DNA from: Abditibacteriales bacterium
GTDB lineage: Bacteria > Armatimonadota > Abditibacteriia > Abditibacteriales > JANWYM01
NCBI GenBank assembly: GCA_025055355.1
Contig: JANWYM010000018.1
Location: forward strand, 1-19,508
Reading direction: 5' to 3'
Length of the DNA stretch: 19,508 nt
The first letter of the stretch is position 1. Every line of letters begins with the position of its first letter. The position numbers and the translations under genes were made by a program. Below the pieces are notes generated by a model. That model did not search any database, was not told where the DNA came from, and was given only the letters and a program-made list of their open reading frames with translations. Positions 6,222 to 12,749 of this stretch are shown here, one piece after another.

Positions 6222-7772
6222 GTGTTGCGTCAAGACCTGCTGACGGCGTTGCAGGCTGTGCTGATTTTTGTGGGGTTGAACTTTGCCTACTGGGTGTTCT
6301 TCAAAGGGCTGCCAGGACATTCCACCCTCGCCCAAGCCCTCAGACAGCGCATCCGTCTGTGGGTGTATCTGCTGATTCCCCTTGTCACCTTCTGGTGGTT
6401 CGTGCACCGCCTCATCCCCACCGCCCAAGACTATCTCCGCCACAAAGAGGGGATGGTGCTCATCGCGGAGTATCTTCTGCTGACCGTCCTCTCCGTTCTC
6501 GTCATCGAAGCGACGAGCGCGTTCGTTTTCGATTACATCTTCGCTGTGCGGCGCAAGACGGAGGTTCCGCATATTTTGCGTTCGTTGGCACACGGCGTCG
6601 TCTACACCCTGCTGCTGCTCGCCCTCCTCCCTCGCTTCGTCAGCCTGCGCGACGTGGCCGGTTTGGTGACGGGGTCTGCCATCTTGTCCATCATCTTGGG
6701 TCTGGCTTTGCAAGACACGCTGGGCAACCTGTTCGCAGGCATCGGGATGCAGATCTCACGCCCTTACCTGACAGGGCATTGGGTCAAGGTCGGCAATTAC
6801 GAAGGTGTTGTTGAGCGAGCCGACTGGCGTTCCATGACCCTCCGCACCCTGCGCGGGGACCACGTGTCATTTCCGCACAGCCTGTTGGCGAAAATGGAGA
6901 TTCACAACTACTCGTCGCCGTCGCCGCTTCACGCGCGCGAGGTGCAGGTCGGCGTGCACTACCGCCATCCGCCTTACAAAGTGGAGGAAATCCTCAAGCG
7001 ATGCGCCTTAGAAACCGACCGCGTTCTTCCCCACCCGGTCCCAGAGGTGCGCCTGACCGCCTATCAAGACTTTGCTATCCTCTACACGCTCAAGTTTTGG
7101 ATTGACGACTTTGAGCAGCACCTGAACATCGAATCCGACGTGCTCAAGCGGGTGTGGTATCACTTCAAGCGCGAAGGCATTCAGATTCCGTTCCCCATCC
7201 GCAACGTGTATCTGCACCCTACGGACGGCGCGGTGGACGCCCTCGCGGAAAACGTGCAGATGCTCAAAGACGTGGAGTTCCTCCAGGTCTTGACGGACGA
7301 GCAGCTGCGCGAGTTGGCGCAGCGGCTCACCACGCAGATTTACGGGCGCGGGGAGACGATCTGTCGTCAAGGCGAGTCGGGAGAGACGTTTTACATCGTC
7401 AAACGCGGGCGCGTGGAAGTGTCCACCTATAACGGTCAGGGGCAAGCCGTCCTCCGCAAGCAGGTGATGCCCGGTGAGTTCTTCGGCGAGTTTTCGCTGA
7501 TGACTGGTGAACCGCGCAGTGCGACGGTCACGGCGTTGGAGGATACGGAGGTCCTTGTGTTGGGTAAGGAGGAGATGCGGCGCGCGCTGGCGGCGAACGC
7601 ACAGTTAGCCGAGCATATCAGTCGCCTGCTGGCGCTGCGCCGCCGCCAGTTAGAAGAGCAGAGGGCTCTCAGCGCACAACGCTCGCCCCAAGAGGCGACC
7701 GCTCCCGCGCGCGGCGTCGAATCCCTGCGGCGGGAGTTGCTGGAGCGGATTCTCCGTTTCTTTTCGTATTGA
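6222..7772 (+). CDS. MscS-family channel with C-terminal cyclic-nucleotide-binding domain
   Basis: The 516-residue membrane protein has about five transmembrane helices (about 8-28, 45-65, 78-105, 118-138, 146-176). The last carries the MscS pore signature, SIILGLALQDTLGNLFAGI, followed by the beta domain (PYLTGHWVKVGNYEGVVE ... DHVSFPHSLL) and an alpha/beta domain. Residues about 350-465 form a cNMP-binding domain with the phosphate-binding cassette FGEFSLMTGEPRSATV (421-436). Its conserved Glu423 and Arg432 are present, so it should bind cAMP, cGMP or a related nucleotide. Such fusions are known as bacterial cyclic-nucleotide-gated channels of the MscS superfamily. It probably gates ion or osmolyte flow in the inner membrane in response to nucleotide rather than tension alone. 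GTG 6222 has GGAGGAG 5 bases upstream. The stop overlaps the ribosome site of the protease gene. Confidence 0.93.
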   Translation: MLRQDLLTALQAVLIFVGLNFAYWVFFKGLPGHSTLAQALRQRIRLWVYLLIPLVTFWWFVHRLIPTAQDYLRHKEGMVLIAEYLLLTVLSVLVIEATSAFVFDYIFAVRRKTEVPHILRSLAHGVVYTLLLLALLPRFVSLRDVAGLVTGSAILSIILGLALQDTLGNLFAGIGMQISRPYLTGHWVKVGNYEGVVERADWRSMTLRTLRGDHVSFPHSLLAKMEIHNYSSPSPLHAREVQVGVHYRHPPYKVEEILKRCALETDRVLPHPVPEVRLTAYQDFAILYTLKFWIDDFEQHLNIESDVLKRVWYHFKREGIQIPFPIRNVYLHPTDGAVDALAENVQMLKDVEFLQVLTDEQLRELAQRLTTQIYGRGETICRQGESGETFYIVKRGRVEVSTYNGQGQAVLRKQVMPGEFFGEFSLMTGEPRSATVTALEDTEVLVLGKEEMRRALAANAQLAEHISRLLALRRRQLEEQRALSAQRSPQEATAPARGVESLRRELLERILRFFSY

Positions 7773-7781
7773 GGGCACACC

Positions 7782-8423
7782 ATGAAACAACGTCCTGCCT
7801 TCCCCTACGTGCTACCGTTTGCTATTTACCTCGCCTTCCTCACCGTCGAGTGGCTCTGGCGCGAAGGCGTCTACTTCCTTTATCCCGTCAAGACCGTCGC
7901 CGTCACCGTCGCGCTGCTATGCGGCTGGCGTTTTTACGGCGATATGGTCAAGCCTCGGTTGTCTCTGTTGGCGGCGCTCGTCGGCGTCGTCGTTCTCATC
8001 ATCTGGGTTTCGCCACTCTCGGAGGTCACGATGGGCGGCAAGCCGAAGGGGTTCAACCCTTTTCGGTTCGACAACGACGCGCTGGTGTATTTTCTCATCT
8101 TCTTCCGCCTGTTCGGCGCGTCCGTTGTTGTGCCGTTCATGGAGGAAATCTTCTGGCGCGGGTTTCTGATTCGCTGGATCATCAACCCCGACGACTTTGA
8201 GAAAGTTCCCATCGGTCAGTTCACGTGGACCTCGTTCGCTGTCACGACCGTCCTCTTCGGTGTCGAACACCACCAGTGGCTCGTCGGCATCATCGCGGGA
8301 GCGATTTACAACGGCTTGCTCTACCGAACGAAAGCGGTGTTCCCTTGCATCCTGGCCCACGCAGTGACGAATCTGGGGCTGGGGATCTATGTGCTGTGCA
8401 CGCAGAAGTGGTATTTTTGGTGA
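7782..8423 (+). CDS. CPBP-family intramembrane protease, CAAX-type, exosortase-associated kind
   Basis: The 213-residue polytopic membrane protein has all CPBP (Abi/Rce1-like) motifs: EEIFWRGF with E121, E122 and R126; FGVEHHQW with H163/H164; and HAVTNLG with H193 and N197. The overall pattern (FWRGFLIRWII, then PIGQFTWTSFAVTTVLFG, then IAGAIYNGLLYRT, ending HAVTNLGLGIYVL and a final W-x-x-W) is that of the CAAX-prenyl-protease-related family defined beside exosortase/PEP-CTERM systems (TIGR03008), also found fused to exosortase E. It should cut or process a membrane-anchored partner. ATG 7782 has GAGGG 6 bases upstream, inside the stop of the channel gene, so the two are translationally coupled. 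No exosortase or PEP-CTERM protein is in the window. Confidence 0.88.
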   Translation: MKQRPAFPYVLPFAIYLAFLTVEWLWREGVYFLYPVKTVAVTVALLCGWRFYGDMVKPRLSLLAALVGVVVLIIWVSPLSEVTMGGKPKGFNPFRFDNDALVYFLIFFRLFGASVVVPFMEEIFWRGFLIRWIINPDDFEKVPIGQFTWTSFAVTTVLFGVEHHQWLVGIIAGAIYNGLLYRTKAVFPCILAHAVTNLGLGIYVLCTQKWYFW

Positions 8424-8429
8424 TACAGA

Positions 8430-8543
8430 GATGCAGCGATGCAAGGCGACAACCGGGCTTTTGCACAGCGGTGAACTCACCGCTGTGCATTACGAGGAAC
8501 GCCCGAACTTGTTCGGGACTGGTTTGCATCCTGCATCCTTGCA
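8430..8543. repeat. Three nested or adjacent dyads (GATGCA words, two near-perfect hairpins)
   Basis: Outer arms: GATGCAGCGATGCAA (8430-8444) pairs with 8524-8537, with one base bulged. Inside lie a perfect 13-bp stem, 8462-8474 with 8477-8489 (core GCACAGCGGTGA), and a perfect 7-bp stem CCCGAAC-TT-GTTCGGG at 8502-8517. Both inner palindromes have only two central bases. A further TTGCA word follows at 8539. The set fills the space between the protease stop and the ribosome site of the deacylase gene. Confidence 0.88.
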
Positions 8544-8566
8544 CCCTTTTGGAGGAAGCCTATCTC

Positions 8567-10162
8567 ATGCCTTTTGACCTTCTCATCCGCAACGCCCAAG
8601 TCATTGATGGCTCTGGCAAACCCGCCCTCACAGCCGACATCGCCATCGTTGGCGACACCATCGCCGAAGTCGGCAAATTGCCCGAAGAGGCTCAGGCAAC
8701 GGAAGTGATTGACGCGACGGGTTGCATCGTCACGCCGGGGTTCATTGACGCGCACTCGCACACCGATGAAGGTTTGCTCATTGACCCAACGGCGCAGAGT
8801 AAAATTATGCAGGGCATCACGACGGAAGTTTCAGGCAACTGCGGCTACTCGCCTGTGCCTGCGCTGACGGCGCCGATGCAGCGTGAGATGCGCGAGCGGC
8901 TGGCGCGGTGGGGCCTTGAAGAGGTCTTTACGACGATGGGTGAGTTCTTCGCCGCGTTGGAGCAGCGCGGGTTGGGCGTGAACTACGCCTCGTTTGTCGG
9001 ACATGGCACGATACGCGCCTGCGCGATGGGTTTTGACATGCGCCCGCCGACCGATGACGAAATGCGAGCGATGAAGCGTATGTTAGAGCAAGCCATTGAC
9101 GAAGGTGCGTTGGGTCTCAGCACGGGGCTGATTTATCCGCCCGGCTGCTACGCGGACACGCAGGAACTCATTGAACTTGCCAAAATCCTCCCCCCACGTG
9201 GCGCGCTCTATGCGACCCACCTGCGCAACGAAGGTGACGAACTGATTGAAGCCGTCGCAGAGTCCCTCACCATCGGACGCGAGAGCGGTGCACCCGTCCA
9301 GATTTCCCACCACAAAGCGACGGGGCAGCGCAACTGGGGCAAGGTGCAGCAGACGATTGAGATGATGGAGCGCGCCCGTCAGCAGGGTGTGGATGTAACC
9401 TGCGACCAGTATCCTTACATCGCCACTTCTACATCGCTGCGCACCCTCATCCCCGCGTGGGCGCACGAGGGCGGACGGGAGAAACTGCTGGAGCGACTCG
9501 CGACAGCCGACGACTTGGAAAAAATTCGCGCCGAAGTGGAACAACGCTATCCGACGCCGGAGGCGTGGAATCAGGTGATGGTGTCGGAAGTCTTGAACGA
9601 GTCGCTGAAAGGGTTTGAGGGCAAGCGGCTGGGTGAGGTCGCGCAGGCGTGGGGCTTGCCGCCGTTTGATGCGCTCGTCAAACTTCTCATCGAGGACCAA
9701 GCGCGGACAGCGATGGTGAACTTCGTGCTGTGCGAGGAGGACGTGGAAACTGTCATGCGCTACCCGCACACGATGGTCGGCACCGACGCCCGTGCCCGCC
9801 GCACCGATGGACCGCTTTCCGCAGGCGTTCCGCATCCCCGCGCCTACGGCACGTTCCCCCGCGTCCTCGCCCGCTACGTGCGCGAGCGACAGGTCATCCC
9901 GCTTGAAGAATCCGTGCGCCGCATGACCTCGCTCGCGGCGCGGCGGTTCGGTCTCCAACGACGCGGACTCATCGCAAGAGGCTACTTCGCTGACCTCGTG
10001 ATTTTCGACCCCGACCGCGTGACGGACACGGCGACCTACGAAAACCCGGCACAACTGCCCGCAGGCATCACGCACGTGCTGGTCAACGGCGTCGTCGTTG
10101 TCAGGAACGGGCGGCACACAGGGGCATTGACGGGGCGGGTGTTACGGCGACCGGGAGGGTGA
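8567..10162 (+). CDS. N-acyl-D-amino-acid deacylase (D-aminoacylase family amidohydrolase)
   Basis: The 531-residue enzyme of the amidohydrolase superfamily hydrolyses N-acyl-D-amino acids to D-amino acid and carboxylate (EC 3.5.1.81 type). Motifs in order: PGFIDAHSHTDEG with H63 and H65; GNCGYSP with C92, the cysteine metal ligand special to this family; ATHLRNEGDEL with H218; ISHHKATG with H248/H249; and MVGTDARARRTDG with D407. The C-terminal beta domain with GYFADLVIFDP and THVLVNGVVVVRNG is also typical. ATG 8567 (MPFDLLIRNAQVIDG) is the canonical N-terminus, with GGAGGA 10 bases upstream; the frame open to 8225 overlaps the protease gene and is not used. The last codons and the TGA stop fall inside the 27-bp repeat. 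It could act on cell-wall-derived or racemised amino acids. Confidence 0.92.
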   Translation: MPFDLLIRNAQVIDGSGKPALTADIAIVGDTIAEVGKLPEEAQATEVIDATGCIVTPGFIDAHSHTDEGLLIDPTAQSKIMQGITTEVSGNCGYSPVPALTAPMQREMRERLARWGLEEVFTTMGEFFAALEQRGLGVNYASFVGHGTIRACAMGFDMRPPTDDEMRAMKRMLEQAIDEGALGLSTGLIYPPGCYADTQELIELAKILPPRGALYATHLRNEGDELIEAVAESLTIGRESGAPVQISHHKATGQRNWGKVQQTIEMMERARQQGVDVTCDQYPYIATSTSLRTLIPAWAHEGGREKLLERLATADDLEKIRAEVEQRYPTPEAWNQVMVSEVLNESLKGFEGKRLGEVAQAWGLPPFDALVKLLIEDQARTAMVNFVLCEEDVETVMRYPHTMVGTDARARRTDGPLSAGVPHPRAYGTFPRVLARYVRERQVIPLEESVRRMTSLAARRFGLQRRGLIARGYFADLVIFDPDRVTDTATYENPAQLPAGITHVLVNGVVVVRNGRHTGALTGRVLRRPGG

Positions 10163-10178
10163 GGCTCCCGCCGAACCG
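10152..10178 (+). repeat. 27-bp dispersed repeat, copy B
   Basis: A 27-base element matching copy C at 24 of 27 positions, starting CGGGAGGGTGAGGC and ending GAACCG. The TGA stop of the deacylase gene (10160-10162) is inside it. A degenerate inverted partner follows at about 10179-10206, so the pair can fold back. Confidence 0.75.
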
Positions 10179-10250
10179 TCGGCTTCGCCAGAGCGCCGCC
10201 CTCAGGGGGGCGCGGCGGTCAGTGGAACGTAAAGGATGAATGCCGCGTCC

Positions 10251-10646
10251 CTACTCGCTCACCTTCTCAACCACCTTCCGCAACTTGCCGTTCACCGTCT
10301 CCGCCACGTCCGTCAGCGCGGGGTTTTGGACGAGTTGAAACATCGCGCTCACGTCAACGGCGGCGACGGTGCTGGTGCCGTCTCCGTTGTCCCACACGCA
10401 GACGTTGCACGGCATGAGTAAGCCGATTTCAGGTTCAGTGGAAATCGCCTTGTGCGCCAGCGGCGGGTTGCACGCGCCCAAAATGATGTAGGGGCGAAAC
10501 TCCTCGCCCAACTTCTCCTTCACCGTCTGGCGCACGTCAATTTCCGTGATGACGCCGAAGCCCTCCGCTTTCAGCGCGTCGCGTGTTTTCGCCAAGGCTT
10601 GTTCGTAAGGCAGATGGACTTTGGTAGTTATGCCGTAGGATGACAT
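10251..10646 (-). CDS. DUF302 family protein
   Basis: The 131-residue soluble protein is a close fit to the DUF302 family. It has the N-terminal SSYGITTKVHLPYEQALAK strand-helix unit, GFGVITEIDVRQTVKEKLG, FRPYIILGACNPPLAH (C59, H65), EIGLLMPCNV (C80) and a final helix. The fold is a small alpha-beta sandwich; the two conserved cysteines suggest ligand, metal or thiol chemistry, but no reaction is known. DUF302 genes are often near heavy-metal, sulfur or efflux genes, and here it follows a TolC protein and a small regulator on the same strand. ATG 10646 is chosen, with GGGAG about 11 bases upstream. A longer frame to 10745 exists only because the upstream GGACGA repeat lacks stops; it would encode an acidic low-complexity tract. 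Confidence 0.88.
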   Translation of the reverse strand: MSSYGITTKVHLPYEQALAKTRDALKAEGFGVITEIDVRQTVKEKLGEEFRPYIILGACNPPLAHKAISTEPEIGLLMPCNVCVWDNGDGTSTVAAVDVSAMFQLVQNPALTDVAETVNGKLRKVVEKVSE

Positions 10647-10663
10647 CTGAGTTGTTCTCCCTC

Positions 10664-10724
10664 GAAAATCGTCGTCGTCCTCGTCCTCGAACCTCACAAA
10701 CGACCGACGACGAGGACGGTTTTC
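10664..10724. repeat. GGACGA/CGTCGT word dyad upstream of the DUF302 gene
   Basis: 10664-10683 (GAAAATCGTC...) is complementary to 10705-10724 at 17 of 20 positions. The arms consist of repeated GACGAG/GACGAC hexamers. It lies between the regulator stop and the ribosome site of the DUF302 gene. Confidence 0.75.
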
Positions 10725-10748
10725 ATCCGGCGTGGTGAACGTCAAAGT

Positions 10749-10770
10749 GTCGCCCGTCGCACCGTGACGG
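10749..10770 (-). repeat. 22-bp dispersed repeat, copy 1 (downstream of the regulator gene)
   Basis: 21 of 22 bases equal the copy at 18281-18302. Read on the minus strand it follows the regulator stop by 8 bases and holds a CCCGTC/GACGGG stem with a 7-base loop. It may act as a transcript-end or stabilising hairpin; no U-tract follows. Confidence 0.7.
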
Positions 10771-10778
10771 GACGGGGG

Positions 10779-11135
10779 CTACTTCAACGCCCACGAGGCC
10801 AGTATGCTCATCTCGCCTGCGGTGACGGAGATGAAATAGGTCAGTTTGTCAATGTAGCGCAGGAACTTCCGCTCGTCGCCGATGTGGTAGCGCGGTGGCT
10901 CGCTGCCGCAGCGGACGACGATGCCTTCATCTTCCAAATCCTTCAGCGTGGCGGCGAGCCAGTCGGTGTTCAGTCCCGTCTGAGCGGCGATGTCGGACAA
11001 CCACATCTCCTCCTTATGGTGCATCGCCAGCAGCATGATGACTCGCACGCGGCTCATCGCGTCCCACCGCCGTGTAATCTCGTTCCAAAGTTCCTCTTTG
11101 GAGACCTGCTGCCAAAAGGTGTGAACATCTAACAT
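10779..11135 (-). CDS. Small winged-helix transcriptional regulator
   Basis: The 118-residue protein consists of one winged helix-turn-helix domain with short N- and C-terminal helices. VRVIMLLAMHHKEEMWLSDIAAQTGLNTDWLAATLKDLEDEGIV covers the three helices, with the recognition helix at about 55-66; VVRCGSEPPRYHIGD forms the wing (about 72-84). It resembles MarR/ArsR-type regulators without visible metal-binding cysteine clusters. ATG 11135 lies 2 bases after the TolC stop. Its ribosome site GGGGAG is inside the last TolC codons, so translation is coupled. By position it probably controls this operon (TolC - regulator - DUF302). Confidence 0.82.
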   Translation of the reverse strand: MLDVHTFWQQVSKEELWNEITRRWDAMSRVRVIMLLAMHHKEEMWLSDIAAQTGLNTDWLAATLKDLEDEGIVVRCGSEPPRYHIGDERKFLRYIDKLTYFISVTAGEMSILASWALK

Positions 11136-11137
11136 CG

Positions 11138-12472
11138 CTAACTCCCCTTTTGACTTCCCCTGATCCCCGCTTCATACGGCTGACGCCCCATGGCATATTG
11201 CAACTCTGCCTCCGCCGCCCGCAAGTCGAAAAGCGCCGTCACGCGGTCGTTCTGCGCCTTCGTCAACTCCGCCTGCGCCGCCAAGAAATCGGTGATGGTG
11301 TTGACGCCGTTCTGGTATCCCAGTTGCGTGAGCCGCACGCCCTCTTCCGCGGTGGCGACGGCTTTCTCGGTGGTCGCTAAACGTTCCTTCGCGCTCTGCA
11401 CGTTCAGAAACGCTGCCGTGACTTGCAGGACAATCCCGTTGCGCAGTTCCTCCAACGCGGCGTCCACCTGCGCGATGTGCGCCCGCGCCTGCGCGACTTC
11501 GGCTTTGGTCGTTCCCCCGTCGGAGAGGTTCATCGTCAACGCCACGCCCGCCGACCATTTGCCCGTGCGCGGCATGAATGTCGGACGCTCGGCGTCGTAT
11601 TGCGCGAACAGCCCGACGGACGGTTTCTGACCGCTCCGCGCCACCTGCACGCCCGCTTCGGCGGCTTGACGATTCGCGCCGACCTGTCGCAGTTCGGGGC
11701 GCGCGCGCAGGGCCTCCGCAATTGCCTCCTCAAGGGTGGCGGGGTGAGGAGGAAAGGGTGATGCCGCCTCAACCGACCCCTGAACCTTTAACCCTATCCT
11801 CTGTTGGAGCCCCATCGCGTTCGCTAACGCTGCTGTTGCCACGGCTTCACCGTTTTTCGCTTTGGTCAGCATCTCCTGCGCCGCCGACACGGCGGTTTCC
11901 GCTCGTAGCAGGTCAATCCGTGTGGCGACGCCCCGCTCCAACATCTTTGCAATGGAATTGCGCTGCGACTCCAGGGCTTTGAGTTGGTCTTCCGCCACCT
12001 TAACAAACCCGCGCGCTTTGAGGACGTTCAAATAAGCAATAGTCGCTTCTGTCGCCACTGTCTGGCGCTGTCGGTCCAGCGCGCTCTCCAAGGCTTCCAC
12101 TCCCGCCCGCGCCTGCCGAGTCATGCCCTCCAATTTTCCGCCGGTGGACAGCGGAAACTGCAGCGTCAGCGACACTTGTTTGTTGTCCTTCTCCCCAAAA
12201 ACGAGCGTGCCAAAGGGCATGACGGTGAAAGATGGGTCTTTCTGTAAAAGGGTGTAACTCAGCGTAGCGTTCACCTTCGGCGCGTATCCGGCGGCAGCCT
12301 GCTTCAATCGCGCCTGTGCTGCCTCCACCTGCGCCTCCATGCCCCGCAAGCTCGGATGGTTCTTCAACGCCGTCTGCACGGTCATCGGTAGGTCAAATTC
12401 CTGATTGTCCTGCCCAAGCACAGGCAGTGTCAGCGCTGTCAACAATGTCAACGCGATGAGCAGTTGTTTCAT
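11138..12472 (-). CDS. tolC: TolC-family outer-membrane efflux protein
   Basis: The 444-residue protein has a signal peptide (MKQLLIALTLLTALTLPVLG, then QDNQEF). Two repeated OEP domains follow with the usual long amphipathic coiled-coil helices. Family features include LPMTVQTALKNHPSLRG near the N-terminus, LTLQFPLSTGGKLEGMTRQA in the first half, the matching LTMNLSDGGTTKAEVAQA in the second, and QLGYQNGVNTITDFLAAQAEL near the end. It should form a trimeric channel spanning the outer membrane and periplasm and serve an efflux pump or type I secretion system encoded elsewhere; no inner-membrane pump or adaptor is adjacent. AAGGAG lies 8 bases before ATG 12472. First gene of the operon with the winged-helix regulator and DUF302. 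It is the clearest sign that the organism is diderm. Confidence 0.9.
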   Translation of the reverse strand: MKQLLIALTLLTALTLPVLGQDNQEFDLPMTVQTALKNHPSLRGMEAQVEAAQARLKQAAAGYAPKVNATLSYTLLQKDPSFTVMPFGTLVFGEKDNKQVSLTLQFPLSTGGKLEGMTRQARAGVEALESALDRQRQTVATEATIAYLNVLKARGFVKVAEDQLKALESQRNSIAKMLERGVATRIDLLRAETAVSAAQEMLTKAKNGEAVATAALANAMGLQQRIGLKVQGSVEAASPFPPHPATLEEAIAEALRARPELRQVGANRQAAEAGVQVARSGQKPSVGLFAQYDAERPTFMPRTGKWSAGVALTMNLSDGGTTKAEVAQARAHIAQVDAALEELRNGIVLQVTAAFLNVQSAKERLATTEKAVATAEEGVRLTQLGYQNGVNTITDFLAAQAELTKAQNDRVTALFDLRAAEAELQYAMGRQPYEAGIRGSQKGS

Positions 12473-12638
12473 CGGCGGTTCTCCTTCGCAGTGTTCTGGG
12501 GGAATAGAGCTGCCAGGGCAGGAATGGTTACATCCGCGAGGCGCGAAAAACGCGGGCGGAAGACAGACAAAAGTTACTCTGTTACCTCACCCCCCACCAG
12601 TTGGGGCTCCGCACGATGGGGAAGGAGCGCGACAGGGG

Positions 12639-12729
12639 CACCGTCCTCATCCTCAGGCGTTTGGAGCGCAGGGTTGCCAACTTGCGTTACAGGGGTCCGA
12701 AAACGAGGACGAGGACGATGAGGACGATG
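12639..12729. repeat. GGACGATGA word dyad upstream of tolC
   Basis: CACCGTCCTCATC (12639-12651) pairs at 12 of 13 positions with GATGAGGACGATG (12717-12729). The right arm belongs to a GAGGACGA array at 12704-12730. The rest of the 277-base gap 12473-12749 holds a ribosome site for tolC and a CCCC/GGGG hairpin near 12585-12606, but no gene and no clear promoter. Confidence 0.7.
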
Positions 12730-12749
12730 ATCGGCGGGGGAAGAGGGCG

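Noticed and set aside
6057..6713. 218-codon minus-strand frame overlapping the channel gene start
   Set aside because: Its product is Gln/Glu/Asp-rich low complexity and lies opposite the channel's membrane helices; no promoter or ribosome site supports it.
8225..8566. Longer start of the deacylase gene inside the protease gene
   Set aside because: That part is the out-of-frame 3' end of the protease gene and the hairpin region; ATG 8567 has a ribosome site and the canonical N-terminus.
9083..10117. 344-codon minus-strand open frame opposite the deacylase gene
   Set aside because: It lies wholly opposite a gene with all family motifs; its product is rich in Arg/His/Val with no recognisable domain, as expected of antisense frames in GC-rich DNA.
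10647..10745. N-terminal extension of the DUF302 protein
   Set aside because: It would be a translated GGACGA repeat (acidic and Arg-rich tract); the family starts at MSSYG.
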